Of a stretch of DNA of 64,000 bases, positions 44,834 to 57,616 are shown piece after piece. The translations under genes were made by a program, and so were the position numbers. Location of the stretch: positions 87,195,501 to 87,259,500 of the forward strand of contig CM074862.1 in NCBI GenBank assembly GCA_037501455.1, read 5' to 3'. Under the pieces are notes generated by a model. It was not told the DNA's origin. It did not search any database and saw only the letters and a list, made by a program, of their open reading frames with translations. The stretch is from Lantana camara. Its lineage: Eukaryota; Streptophyta; Magnoliopsida; Lamiales; Verbenaceae. How positions within the stretch are numbered: position 1 is the first letter of the stretch; each line of letters starts with the position of its first letter.

Positions 44834-47459
44834 CCTTTGGCTTGAAATATACACATTGGAATATAACGGGTCCGTTTTATCTAATAGAAGAGAAACCTAC
44901 ACATTACCGGACAAAACCAAGGAAGAAAGAAGACTTGAGATTAACCTATGAACCCGGTATCTCGGCCCTGGAGAAAATTGTACGAAGGACAATGCAATGA
45001 ATTCATGAGATTCAAGACTCCAAATGTACCATATATGACGCACGACAATGTAATGATCATGATATGAAATGCATAAGAAATATAATTCATGCTATGAGGT
45101 CATAGATTCAATTAACTCATCACAACGTTTAATACGGGATGGTTCCTTAGTCACGCACCTTCCTTCTTTCATATCTTACATCAATTCGAGTCATAAATCA
45201 TATACGACAAGCATAACATCGGTTATGAAGGCACAAGAGGTGATATTATGCCAAGGAATCGTTCACATTCGTTAAAGTTCATCACCTCCATAATTCCAAC
45301 CAAATTAATCTAAGGAATTCAAATAACGATCATAACACATAGTAGCATAACATGTTCACAATTAGAAAATAGGCAAATAGAAATATTCAAGTAATATTCA
45401 GAAATTAAAACATGAAATAAATAACAATTAAATTCTAAAATTTAAATAAATTATACAATAATTAAATATATCAAGTTTGCAATTGTAGGATAAACAAAAC
45501 AATGGCATTCAAATTATTTAAATATGTAAAACATGAAATAGATAACAATCAATTCCATACGTCCAATTAAACCAAACAATATATATATACATATATATAT
45601 ATTATATCATGTATATGCCTAGATAGTGTAATATAAAAATACATATGTACGTACATAGTAATAACACTTACATGCATGAAGTATATTTAACATAAATACA
45701 TCAATTGCACACATATATATAGTAGATATACTATACTATATACATGCATACATATATACATATAAGTACGTACACCCACACATGCAAAATTATATTCATA
45801 CATATATATGCACACACAAAACTAACACATATTATATATATATATATATATATACATATACCACACAACACACACACACAAAATCAATTAAACAACAATG
45901 AAAAGCCAAACATTCAAGCAGCAGCAGCAGCAGCAGACAACTCGAAACGGCCAAGAATCAAGGTCACGGCCGCGACCAAAATTCAATAAAAAAGGGGTCG
46001 CGACCACTACCTCTATCTCCAGCAGCAGCACAGACATCACCAGGTCGAAACATGGCTGAAAATGGGTCTTGGGCACGACCCAATCTGCACCTCCTATGCT
46101 CGCGGGCGCGCCTGTTGCAGGCGCGGAAAGAACAGCAGCAGCCACTGTTTTCTTCATCACACGCAGCAACAACAAAGATACGAAGCAAGGCACCAAAGCA
46201 GCAAAAAAATAACATCTAAAAGCATGGAAAGAACGCAACAGCCATGCCAAAACACAACACACACGCACGCAATAGCACAACAACAGGCATGGAAACAAAG
46301 TCATCTCCAAAACTTCAAAACTCACATTTCATTCATGGTGGAACCACGTACACTTCGTATAAATCAAATTCATGTCCAAGAACAACTAAAGGAAGGTAGA
46401 GTGGTCATGTTTCATCCATTAATCCTTAATAATTATGGATATAAAATCAAGAATTCAAGAAAATGAGATTCAACCTAACTATTTATTCAAGAATTGAAAA
46501 GTCCATGTGTACAAGCTCAAAATTAGGGATTTTTAGCTTAAAATGACACACATTGAATGTATAACACAATCCTAAAGTCACCTTGAAGATTGGATGGAAG
46601 AAGAAAGAGATTTGAGCTTGGAATCTTAAGGTTGGCAAAGGTTACGGGATTTTCTTGAGAGCAGGGGTGTTTGGTTGATTTTTGCTTTGTTGCTGAGTCT
46701 GGTTCGGTGAGGGAGTGGTCTGGGAGGATAGTGGGTCTAACTAGGGTTACATAGGTACCAACCAAGGTTAATTTGGTCAAGCTTTGAATGAGATATGATC
46801 ATTTTGGTAAGTTGTGACAGATTTGCTCCCGTTTCAAGTTTCGGTTGAATTTCGGGGTCCAAATGATCTTAGAAAAATATAAGGTTAAGTTTATTGAACC
46901 CGAATTTTCGTTACGAGTTCAACGGATTGACGGAAACTCGATTCCGAGTTCCCTAGCTCAAGATATTACATACGGAACCAAGGGTGCGCTAATTGCCCGT
47001 TAGCCCCCGATTTGGTTCCACAATTCAAAATAAATTCGTTAACACACCAAACGAGACCGAAAACATGAAACGATCATACGGGCATGTTCCTAACACATAA
47101 ATCTACAACATACTAAATTTTCACGAAATTCCGAATTCAATTCGAATAGGAACGACACTCAAACATGTCACACATGCGCATATAGTTCAAGAATTCAATT
47201 AAATTCAAATAATTTAAAATTTGTAAAATAAATTAAATTCATTTTTAACGAATAAAAAAAAATGTAATAATCAATGGCCACTTTCAGTTAAATTTAAAGT
47301 CAATGATTAAATGAAAATTTAAGATTAATAAAATTAAAGATATGATTAATTAACATTTAAATATAACATTAAATATACAAAACACTTATAAACAATTAAT
47401 TCGCGCAAATTGGTAAACACATACGTCATATTAGAATAAGGAAAAGTTGGGGCGTTGCA
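43613..47459 (-). repeat. TE-D 3' LTR
   Basis: On the minus strand it starts TGCAACGCCCC and ends GGGGTGCTACA. It holds a TA microsatellite (44790-44831), a second TA-rich run near 45838-45860, CAG repeats (about 45918-45937) and palindromes near 45962-46130. The ORFs here (for example minus-strand 45888-46325) are not supported as genes. Confidence 0.95.
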
Positions 47460-47495
47460 ATCTCACCCCCTTAAAAAGAATCCGTCCTCTGATTC
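47460..47495 (-). other. TE-D pre-PPT hairpin and polypurine tract
   Basis: Minus-strand GAATCAGAGGACGGATTC (47478-47495) pairs at six of seven positions with loop AGGA. TTTTTAAGGGGGTGAG then leads into the LTR. Confidence 0.85.
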
Positions 47496-47517
47496 ACTAC
47501 TAGACCGAACAAACAAT

Positions 47518-47651
47518 GAGAGATTCCCCGTCTCTCACAAGCCACACGGAGAGAGCCCCGTCTCTCACAAACAACAATGAGAGAACCCCGTCTCTCGCAA
47601 GCAAAGAGAGCACCCCGTCTCTCAAACAAAATAAGAGAATCCCCGTCTCTC
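47518..47651 (-). repeat. TE-D internal hairpin array (5 units)
   Basis: Minus-strand units such as GAGAGACGGGGTTCTCTC (47579-47596), GAGAGACGGGGCTCTCTC (47549-47566) and GAGAGACGGGGTGCTCTC (47606-47623). They match only the last class of units seen in TE-A, TE-E and TE-H. Confidence 0.9.
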
Positions 47652-50612
47652 AACAAAAACAAAAAGCAAGGAAGTCTCCAATACACCCCAAGCAACTCAA
47701 CACAAGATCATAATTAAAATCATATAAGGCACTCGAAGCAGGTAACAAATATCATTCACGTTAACTACCAAATACTCCAAGTAAATTGAACATGATAAGA
47801 AATCAAAGCACATAACATAGAAATTATTTGAATTAAATTTGCATGAATGCATGTATTATGGATGCTACACGTACCGTTCACCGTAGTTGCATAATTTAAA
47901 ATTTTGAGTTTTATTGTCCAATGCATGATCTGCCCCGAAAGTGAGGTCAGTGCTTGACTTGTCTTTAAGCTCTTCAGGGTACCCGGGTGAAGATAAATCC
48001 CCTAAGGATTTTACTCTTAAATCCCTTCTGACTTTTGTTGCCACTAAACTTCTTCGATCCTTCCTCAAGCCCTATTATATTCTTTTAGTCAGACTAACTC
48101 TTTCAAGTAACTAACTTGACTTCCCGTTATGCATTTAGTATATCCGTTCCGATGTCCGGTCCATAGCTTCTATCTTTACCATATCGGCGTCTAACGTATC
48201 CCCGAAGATAACTATTCTCGACAACCTTTAAGATTATTTTCGGTATTTGGCCCCTACAATTCTTTAAACGAAGATAAACGTTCTTGATGATTCTTAGGGT
48301 TCCTCTTTGGTTTTGTTTCTTCTTAAATCCTTCCAAACTCATTGAACCAATCTTTATTGATAGCATTCCATCCTTTGAAAAAAAAATCGATTCTCTCTTG
48401 AAAATTCAACTGAGGAGTTTCCTTAACTCCTTCCTATCTCTTTTATCTCTAAGTCAACTTGCATACGTAGAAAGATTCGACAAGTTATCTTCTCTAATCC
48501 TTAAGATAATCTTCAACCCAAGTTTAGTGGCCTAACTCTTATTTTACTGATCAACCCATAAAGTTGTTTTATTCATCTCCGCTCACCAACATAAAAAAAA
48601 AAATCCTTAGATCTTCCCTAATTGCATCTCTGTTATTCTACCGATCATTACTTCGGCCCCGACTTCAAGTTTTGAGTCCGCCTCCTGGTCATGCTCTCCC
48701 CCTTAAAATTTATGTCATTACATTTTAAACTTCATCGAACCTTCTTTCATTAAAATTCTTGATAGAAATTTCATTGGGGAGGGTTTTAAATAATATAGCA
48801 ACCCAAAGACTCGGCTTTTCCCACTTCTCCTCTAACTATATTAATATTCGAGACCATTTTTCTTCATTCTTGTTCGATCTGGACACTCTAAAGCCAAATC
48901 TGGTCTCGCTTTTTCCTTCGGAGTTCCATTCCATCAATCTATCCCATACTTGAAGTTTTGTACTTCCCGAATCATCTTCCTTGTTATGTGCCATCCCGTT
49001 ATTTCTTTTCCTCTTAACTCAGGTATGGTCCGAACGAAGAGATACTTGAGAAATGCGATGAACGAACTCCCTATCAAATAAACACTATAATGCATGTCGG
49101 GTTAAATGAGAATGCACGTGGCATATTTGCAACAACTAAATATGCAGCACATTAGAGTAACAAAATCAGATAGAAATACGCACACGAGCCAAAAATAAAT
49201 AAAATAAACAATTGATGTAAAATATGATGCACGTGCCATAAATGTTTGGAACCTGTCACCAATGTAGTAGACCGTTAGCTCAATAGCTTTTCCTCGTACC
49301 TCCAATCACGAGATTACTTTGATTTGCTAATCATGCCCTGTCTTTCCCACGGTCTTCAAGATTTCCATGAGTCCTTGTGCCTCAACTGGTACGTTCCACG
49401 GTCCGGAATTGCAATCTCTCGATCCCTAATTTCTTCTACATCCACTGAATTAGCATCTGAATTTCTCCCCGAGACTCACCCTTCAACATTGCCCAAGTTC
49501 TCTTATACAAATGAACCCTAATGTAGTTCTGAACACTACTTCCCATCATCACCGTGATCAAGACTCCCGTACTTATCTATTATGAGTGGAGATTCATGAA
49601 TCCAACTCGTTTCCCGATTACTTATACTGAAGCAAATGATTTCCTCCCAACGAGCCTTTGCCCTTCTTTACCGTTTCCATTTATTGCTCTATATTTCCCA
49701 TTTCAACTTCACAACATGACAATTCATATTGGATTTGGAAGGAAAGAACTCAAATCTTGTCCATAGTATAGTGACCTTCCATGAAGTTGTATTTTCCACA
49801 TTATTTGACTCCTTGTAATCCTCTTCTGACTCGTTTTCCGTCTTGATCGAAATGTAGAACTTCCGAATTCGGATTCTTCCCGATTTTGACTTCTACCGCT
49901 CAATCCCTAATTAATAAAGCTATTTAGAAACCCTTCCTTGATGTCCCTTGGTGCATGACTCGTACCGGACCCATTTTATCTTGACTCTTCAATAATCCGA
50001 GCCCTGAACCACAATACCTTCAAGATTAATTCACTTCATTCTTTAGATTAAATGATCCTGTTGCATCCAATTACTGCATCCTCTGTAGGAGAGCTACATA
50101 TATCAACCTTCGGAATCAGAAACATTCCCCGAACAACTTTTATCTCATCAAATGCCTCTACCCTTGTATCTCCAAAAGATCGTCCATTCCGACTCCTAGT
50201 CATTAACTCTAACTCCATCTATAAAGACCCCGCATCCCGAATTCTCTATATTCTTCCCCGATGCATCCTTCCTATCTTCCGTGCATCAGAAAGAACCCGT
50301 AATAGATCGTTGCTATCGTGGAACTTGGCCGTGGTTTGATATTTATCCTGATCACCAATAAATCATCACTCATTTCAAGGATATATGCATGTGATTAGTG
50401 CATGCTCATGTCACATATTCAACTCGAAAGCACAAATTCAATGCAAAAATGCAACACATAATTCATCAAAATTCAACAGAGAATGCAATTCATGCTCAAA
50501 ATCGATGCAATGCACACATTGTCACGTAGTTCCTAAGCCGTACGACCTAGACTGACTCAATCACGACACGAGAACATCGGTTTTGCAACCGAGCTCTGAT
50601 ACCACTTAAGGA

Positions 50613-53600
50613 TGTAGCACCCCAACCGGAAGGTGCCACATCCCCTGCACCATGAGCCCGGTCCACGCATGAAATGGGAAGTCCATACATGAACCTAGCT
50701 CACAGCAAACGGGGACTCACTCACTCCATAGGCTAGGCGGGAACTAAACTTCGCAACCAATTAAAACAATTTCAATAAAATGAATGCAATTACGGACGTG
50801 GAACAAAATTCAAGAGATTAAGTCAACCATAACCACGGTTCCACTAACATAGGTACCTATTCCCAAAAATTCAATAAAATCATAAAACGTCAAATATGTG
50901 AGTTCATGATGTAGTAATAATCAATACAAACCTTACAATCTTAACTTAACAAATCAAGGTACAATATTCCTACGAACTGACTCTGACTTAACCGAAAACT
51001 TAACAGACTTGACTCCCGCCTAGCACTCCCAACCTGCAAGAAAACTGAAAACAATCCGGGTTCAGTCTATATGAGAATGGTGGGTATAAGACGGGGCATA
51101 TTACTGTAATACTGCAGAATTTAAACACCTACGCATGCAAGCTATAATCCCGTGTGACGTTTTTAGAATATTTCCCAAGTGGGTGAAAATAAAATAATAC
51201 AACGCTCGGGATTAGAAAATTCAATTTAATTCAATCAATCAACCAGTCAAAACGTGAGCCTGGGGGGGGGGGGGGGGGTAAAATCACCAACTTACACCTC
51301 GTATGTGCAAAACATTATTCATTACCGATCATGCGACAATCATTTCATTCAATCGATCAATCTATCATTATCATTCATTCATGCATAACAATTACTCCTT
51401 CTTCCTCCTGGTGGTGGACTCGTCGTTTAGGGTTGAAGTGTACCTTCCCGGCCCAACGATATTGTTCTCACTGGACAGGTTTTGTTCCTCCCTGTCGTAT
51501 ACCGACCCAGGAGGATGCGTCTACCCATTCATTGACCAAAAGGGGTTACATGAATTCCCCAATTGGCACTCAGCTCCCATTCTCAGCCAAAACTCATAGC
51601 GAGGGTCGGTATTGCCGCTACGACATGGGAGTAGCACATGGGATCACCGTCGGCCCTTGCCTCCCCGGATAGCCACATGTACCAAGTCCCAGGGCCCGTG
51701 CAAACAATCAATCATGTCCTCGCCAAAACAATCGGTAAGTGTTCATAAAACAAAGGCTTTAACAATCAAAATCATAGACTCCTTGAAAACGACTCGATAT
51801 ATATATATATTACATTGGCTTGAAATATACACAATGGAATATATCGGGTCTGTTTTATCTAATAGAAGAGAAACCCACCTGTTACACCTTACCGGACAAA
51901 ACCAAGGAAGAAAGAAGACTTGAGATTAACCTATGAACCCGGTATCTCCGCCCTGGAGAAAACTGTACGAAGGACAATGCAATGAATTCGTGAGATTCAA
52001 GACTCCAAATGTACCATATATGACGCACGACAATGTAATGATCATGATATGAAATGCATAAGAAATATAATTCATGCTATGAGGTCATAGATTCAATTAA
52101 CTCATCACAACGTTTAATACGGGATGGTTCCTTAGTCACGCACCTTCCTTCTTTCATATTTTACATCAATTCGAGTCATAAATCATATACGATAAGCATA
52201 ACATCAGTTTTCCAGGCACAGGGGGTAATATTATGCCAAGGAATCGTTCACATTCGTTAAAGTTCATCACCTCCATAATTCCTACCAAATTAATCTAAGG
52301 AATTCAAATAACGATCATAACACGTAGTAACATAACATGTTCACAATTAGAAAATAGGCAAATAGAAATATTCAAGTCATATTCGAAAATTAAATAACAT
52401 GAAATAAATAACAATTAAATTCTAAAATTTAAATAAATTATACAATAATTAAATATATCATGTTTGCAATTGTAGGATAAACAAAACAATGTCATTCAAA
52501 TCATTTAAATATGTAAAACATGAAATAGATAACAATCAATTCCATACGTCCAAATAAACCAAACAATATATATATATTATATCATGTATATGCCTAGATA
52601 GTGTAATACACAAATACATATGTACGTACATAGTAATCACACTTGCATGCATGAAGTATATTTAACAAAAATACAACAATTGCACACATATATATATAAT
52701 AGATATACTATACTATATACATGCTTACATATATACATATAAGTACGTACACGAACACATGCAAAATTATATTCATACATATACATGCACACACAAAACT
52801 AACACACATTAGATATATATATATATATATATACCACACAACACACACATAAAATCAATTAAACAACAATGAAAAGCCAAACATTTAAGCAGCAGCAGCA
52901 GACAACTCGAAACGGCCAAGAATCAAGATCACGGCCGCGACCAGAATTCAGTGCAAAAGGGGTCGCAGCCACTACCTCTATCTTCAGCAGCAGCACAGAC
53001 ATCCCCAGGTCGAAACATGGTTGAAAATAGGTCGTGGGCGTGACCCAATCTGCAACTCCTACGCTCGCGGGCGTGACTGCCTGTTGCAGGCGCGGAAAGA
53101 ACAGCAGCAGCCCCTGTTTTCTTCATCACACGCAGCAACAGCAAAGATACGAAGCAAGGTACCAAAGCAGCAACAAAATAACATCTAAAAGCATGGAAAG
53201 AACGCAACAGCCACGCCAAAACACAACACACACGCACGCAACAGGACAGCAGCAGGCATGGAAACAAAGTCATCTTCAAAACTTCAAAACTCGCATTTCA
53301 TTCATGGTGGAACCATGTACACTTCATATAAATCAAATTTATGTCCAAGAACAACTAAAGGAAGCTAGAGTGGTCATGTTTCATGCATTAATCCTCAAGA
53401 ATTATGGATATCAAATCAAGAATTCAAGAAAATGAGATTCAACCTAACTATTTATTCAAGAATTGAAAAGTCCATGTATACAAGCTCAAAATTAGGTATT
53501 TATGGCTTAAAATAACACATATTGAATGTATAACACAATCCTAAACTCACCTTGCAGATTGGATGGAAGAAGAAAGAGATTTGAGCTTGGAATCTTAAGG

Positions 53601-54339
53601 CTGGCAAAGGTTACGGGATTTTCTGGAGAGCACGGGTGTTTGGTTGATTTTTGCTTTGTTCCTGAGTTTGGCTCGGTGAGGGAGTGGTATGGGAGGATAG
53701 TGGGTCTACCTAGGGTTACATAGGCACCAACCAAGGTTAATTTGGTCAAGGTTTGAATGAGATATGATCATTTTGGTAAGCTGTGACAGATTTGCTCGCG
53801 TTTCAAGTTTCGATTGAATTTCGGGGGTTCAAATGATCTTAGAAAAATATAAGTTTAAGTTTATTGAACTTGAATTTTTGTTACGAGTTCAACGGAGTTG
53901 ACGGAACTCGATTCCAAGTTCCCTAGCTCCAGATATTACATACGGAACCAAGGGTGCACTAATTGCCCCTCACAATTCAAAATAAATTCGTTAACACACC
54001 AAACGAGACCGAAAACATGAAACGATCATACGGGCATGTTCCTAACACATAAATCTACAACATACAAAATTTTCACGAAATTCCGAATTCAATTCGAATA
54101 GGAACGGCACTCAAACATGTCACACACCCGCATATAGTTCAAGAATTCAATTAAATTCAAATAATTTAAAATTTATAAATTAAATTAAATTCATTTTTAA
54201 CGAATAAATAAAATTAAAGATATGATTAATTAACATTTAATTATAAAATTAAATATACAAAACACTTATAAACAATTAATTCGCGCAAATTGGTAAACAC
54301 ATACGTCGTATTAGAATAAGGAAAAGTTGGGCCGTTACA
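50613..54339 (-). repeat. TE-D 5' LTR
   Basis: It matches 43613-47459. It contains a run of 17 G (51262-51278) where the other LTR has a shorter G run, a short TA tract (near 51797-51811) where the other LTR has a long one, and palindromes near 52925-53095, including GGTCGTGGGCGTGACC (53030-53045). Confidence 0.95.
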
Positions 54340-54344
54340 CATAA

Positions 54345-55147
54345 TGAATGTAAATTACAACCCTAAGCTTACCTTGTGGATTAAATGCAGGTTGGAGGAG
54401 ATTTTAGCTTGAATCTCCAAGGATGGCTTGACTTACGAAATTTTCTAGAATGCAGGGCATGTTGAGCTGATTTTCTCCAAGAGAGAGGGTGTAGTTCGGT
54501 TAAGGAGAGTATGATCAGCTAGATGGTTGAGTTACGGTTCCATAGGCTGAAACCATGGTTAATTTGGTCAAGATTTGAATAAGTTATGGTTATTTTAGTA
54601 AAACATGGCAGTTTAGGCGTCCGTTGCGTGTTTCGGTTGATTTTCGGAGGTTCAAATAACTTTGGGAAAATATAAGGCTAAGTTCATCAAACTTGAATTT
54701 TCGATACGAGTTCAACGAAGTTCACGAAACTCGAATCCGAGTTTCCTAGATCAAGTTATCAAATAAGGAACCAATGGTGCGCTAATTGCTCGTTAGCCCC
54801 CGATTTGGATTCCGACTCAAAATAAATTCCAAAACTCAATCAAATGAATCCAAAAATATGAAACGAGCATATAACCATATTCATAGCACATATAAGTCCA
54901 ACATATTAAATTTACACGAAGTTTCGAATTCATTTCACGTAGAAACGACAAGCAAACAATTCAATTAGGCGTAAATAGTTCAAAATTCATATAAATTCAA
55001 ATTCAAATATTTTCAAATAATTAAATATTTTAATAATTTCAAATAATATAAAATAAAAAAATTAATAACGTAATTAAATAAATTAAATGCGCACGTAATT
55101 ATCACATAATTCATACCTGAACGATTTGGAAAAATTGGGGCGTTACA
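54345..55147 (-). repeat. Shared TE-B/TE-C LTR, right piece (LTR start)
   Basis: It aligns with about 62218-63001. On the minus strand it starts TGTAACGCCCC at 55147, directly after TE-C's polypurine tract. Confidence 0.94.
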
Positions 55148-55183
55148 ATCTTTCCCCCTTAAAAAGAATCCGTCCTCGGATTC
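55148..55183 (-). other. TE-C pre-PPT hairpin and polypurine tract
   Basis: Minus-strand GAATCCGAGGACGGATTC (55166-55183; 7-bp stem, loop AGGA) followed by TTTTTAAGGGGGAAAG next to the LTR. The hairpin overlaps the final TGA (55182-55184) of the chromodomain frame. Confidence 0.9.
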
Positions 55184-55310
55184 ACTGATTGCTCGGAAAC
55201 AGTTCAGGATGGAACCTCCTCATCTTATCCTCCGTTTCCCACGTAGCCTCTTCCGTCTTATCACTTCTCCATAATACCTTAACTAGTGGGATTTGTCGGT
55301 TTCTTAATTC
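55182..55310 (-). pseudogene. TE-C chromodomain, separated from pol by one TAA
   Basis: After TAA at 55311-55313 the same frame stays open for 42 codons to TGA. It begins ELRNRQIPLVKVLWR and ends FHPELFPSNQ, a complete group II chromodomain with no other defect. The stop is at the same codon as in TE-F, a different family. Confidence 0.88.
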
Positions 55311-55718
55311 TTAAAAATTTCGATCCAAAATCTTAACCGGTTTCTGAACGAAGGTGAGATTAGGCTCAATTTGCACCTCTTCCTCGGGTAGGATCTCGGC
55401 TTCATCCAGATAATATTTGCGAAGTTGTGAGACATGAAACACGTTGTGGATTCCAGTCAAACTAGGAGGTAGATTCAACCGATAAGTCGTATCTCCAATC
55501 TTCTCCAGAATCTCATACGGACCCAGATAACGAGGATTCAATTTAGCTCCTTTTCCAATCCTCGAAAATCCTTTTCGCGGTGAAGCTTTCAGAAATACCC
55601 GATCACCAACTTCAAACTTAAGGTCCTTTCTCCGCTGATCCGCATAACTCTTCTGTCTATCTTGAGCTGCTTTCATTCTTTGTTGAATTATCTGAACTTT
55701 ATCAATCGCTGCTTGCAC
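55311..55718 (-). pseudogene. pol: TE-C integrase C-terminal domain (GPY/F)
   Basis: 135 codons after an upstream stop at about 55746-55748. It contains [31 protein letters not shown] and [15 protein letters not shown]. This DNA-binding module follows the integrase core. It ends in DRNF before TAA. Confidence 0.9.
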
Positions 55719-55748
55719 GGCCTTAGAGGGCTTCTCTTTCCGTTCTCC

Positions 55749-56300
55749 TCATTTCACTCCCTCCTGTTTAGTCCAATTCCATTCCTCAAGATCGAAAAAT
55801 AGGGGAGATCTACACTTTCGTCCGTAGAGAGCTTCATAAGGCGCCATTCCTACCAAAGCTTGAAAACTGTTATTATAAGCGAATTCAATCAGAGATAACT
55901 GCTTATTCCACGAACTTGAGAAATCTAATGCACATGCTATCAACATATCCTCCAAATATTTGATTAACCTCTCCGACTGTCCATCTGTCTGAGGATGGAA
56001 AGTTGTGCTGAATTGAAGCCTTGTTCCCAGATTTCTTTGCAATTCTTACCAAAACCTAGAAGTGAACCTCGGATCTCGATCTGATACAATACTGACCGGA
56101 ACCCCGTGAAGTCGAACAATTTCATCGACATACTTCTTAGCTAACTTATTCACCTTATCCGACATCCGAATGGCCAAAAAATGTGCTGATTTTGTTAATC
56201 TATCCACGATCACCAAAATCCCATCAAAACCACCTTTTACTCTAGGAAGACCCGAAACAAAATCCATCGCCACTTGTTGCCATTTCCATTCTGGGATAGG
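55749..56300 (-). pseudogene. pol: TE-C integrase core
   Basis: It holds the catalytic core in two open pieces (56363-56046 and 56042-55749) separated by TAA near 56043-56048, where TE-F has Gln. Visible landmarks are the first Asp in [10 protein letters not shown], the second in SDRDPRF and the Glu in HPQTDGQSE, so the DDE set is preserved apart from the stops. A frameshift near 56300 separates it from the zinc finger. Confidence 0.9.
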
Positions 56301-56575
56301 TAGCGTTGAAGTAGCCCCGATGGCTTCTGATGCTCGGCTTTCACGGTTTGGCAAGTCAAACAATGTCTCACGAAATTAATTACATCCCTCTTAAGTCCAT
56401 TCCACCAATAGAACTGCTTCAAATCCTTATACATTTTATTACCTCCGGGATGTATCGAATACCCTGATCTGTGAGCCTCTTCCAAGATAATTCTCTTTAA
56501 TTCATTCGGAACCACGATCCTGTGCTTAAACCTTAAGAGTCCCGTATCATCAAATCCAAACGGGCATTCGGGATC
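56300..56575 (-). pseudogene. pol: TE-C integrase zinc-binding domain
   Basis: HHCC finger: HRSGYSIH ... CLTC within the frame ending at 56237. An upstream TAG near 56576 splits it from RNase H. The finger itself is intact. Confidence 0.9.
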
Positions 56576-57610
56576 CTATCTAGCTTTCTCAGCTAATTTC
56601 TTAACCTCGGGATCCTTTCTCTGAGCCTCGAATAATCTCTGTTGAAGATCTGGTTGTACAGTAATATTCTGAATACTTGCTCTTAGCTTGAAAGACTCAG
56701 ATTCATCTCGAACTTCCACTTTCACACTAGACACACTAGCCTTCCTGCTAAGTGCATCCGCGACCACATTAGCTTTTCCGGGATGGTATTGGATTGTACA
56801 CTCATAATCTGCTAAAGTCTCCATCCAACGCCTTTGTCTCTTGTTTAGCTCCTTCTGAGAAAACAAATATTGAAGACTCTTGTGGTCAGAAAAGATCTCG
56901 AAAGGAATTCCATATAAATAGTGTCTCCACTTCCCCAAAGCAAAGATCACTGCCGCTAGCTCGAGATCGTGAGTGGGATAATTCTGTTCATGATCCTTCA
57001 ATTTTGTTGAGGCATAGGCTAGCACCCTACCATTCTGCATCAAAACACACCCCAATCCTTCCTTCGAGGCATCCGTATAAACCATGTATCCTTCAGTGCC
57101 TTCAGGAAGTGTTAATACTGGTGCAGTGGTCAACTTCTCCTTCAAGAGTTGAAAACTCGCCTCACATGCCTCGTCCCACTCAAACTTGACTTCCTTCTTC
57201 GTCAACCGAGTTAAAGGAGCGGCAATCTTAGAGAAATCCTTGACAAATCTTCGGTAATACCCGGCCAAACCCAAGAAACTTCTGACCTCGGAAGCATTCT
57301 TCGGACTCTGCCACTGAATAACTGTCTCGATCTTTGAAGGATCTACTTCCAAACCCTTACTCGAGACAATATGACCTAGAAAAGCAACCTGGTCGATCCA
57401 GAACTCACACTTACTAAACTTCGCATACAACCGGTGCTCTCTCAACGTCTCCAATACCAATCTAAGGTGCCTGGCATGATCTTCCGGCGTCCTCGAATAC
57501 ACCAGAATATCATCGTTGAAGATTACTACGAATTTATCCAAATAAGGCCGAAAAGTCCGATGCATCATATCCATGAATGCTGCAGGTGCATTAGTCAAAC
57601 CGAAAGGCAT
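56576..57610 (-). pseudogene. pol: TE-C RT C-terminal half and RNase H
   Basis: 344 codons starting at MPFGLTNAP. The RT active-site box reads IFNDDIL, where TE-F and TE-G read IFIDDIL; both aspartates are kept. RNase H has [20 protein letters not shown] and ADALSRKAS, so its four acidic residues are all present. The segment is bounded by TAG stops on both sides. Confidence 0.92.
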
Positions 57611-57616
57611 TACTAT

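Larger units (their letters stand above)
47460..50612 (-). mobile_element. TE-D interior (non-coding)
   Basis: On the minus strand: PBS TGGTATCAGAGC (50593-50604), leader CGGTTGCAAAACCG, tract GTCTAGGTCGTACGGCTTAG (to about 50530), about 2.6 kb without visible coding homology, a short CTACGGTGAACGGTAC match to the TE-H interior near 47873-47888, a hairpin array, pre-PPT hairpin and polypurine tract. The long middle part has no frame over about 95 codons and I recognise nothing in it. Confidence 0.85.
43613..54339 (-). mobile_element. TE-D: complete LARD-type element
   Basis: A 10,727-bp minus-strand element flanked by CATAA (43608-43612 and 54340-54344). The 3' LTR is 43613-47459 and the 5' LTR 50613-54339. 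The interior is 3,153 bp (47460-50612) without recognisable genes. The primer-binding site, leader, five-unit hairpin array, pre-PPT hairpin and polypurine tract are present. Both LTRs carry a CG-rich palindrome cluster. The LTR lengths differ (3,847 and 3,727 bp), partly through TA microsatellite change and small indels. Confidence 0.96.
32423..55147 (-). mobile_element. LTR shared by TE-C and TE-B, split twice
   Basis: One minus-strand LTR in three pieces: 54345-55147, 41373-43612 and 32423-32529, about 3.15 kb in total. It aligns along its full length with 59897-63001. On its right it touches TE-C's polypurine tract; on its left it touches TE-B's primer-binding site. It is therefore the 3' LTR of one unit and the 5' LTR of the next. 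TE-D and TE-H sit inside it with clean 5-bp duplications. The inner terminal TG (plus-strand view at 32423) is mutated to AG. Confidence 0.92.

Noticed and set aside
45888..46325. Minus-strand 145-codon Cys/Leu-rich ORF in the TE-D LTR
   Set aside because: It is low-complexity, has different ends in the second LTR, and overlaps CAG repeats and palindromes.
48284..50339. ORFs of about 60-95 codons in the TE-D interior, plus strand
   Set aside because: They are antisense to the element, unlinked, and have no recognisable domains; consistent with chance in AT-rich DNA.
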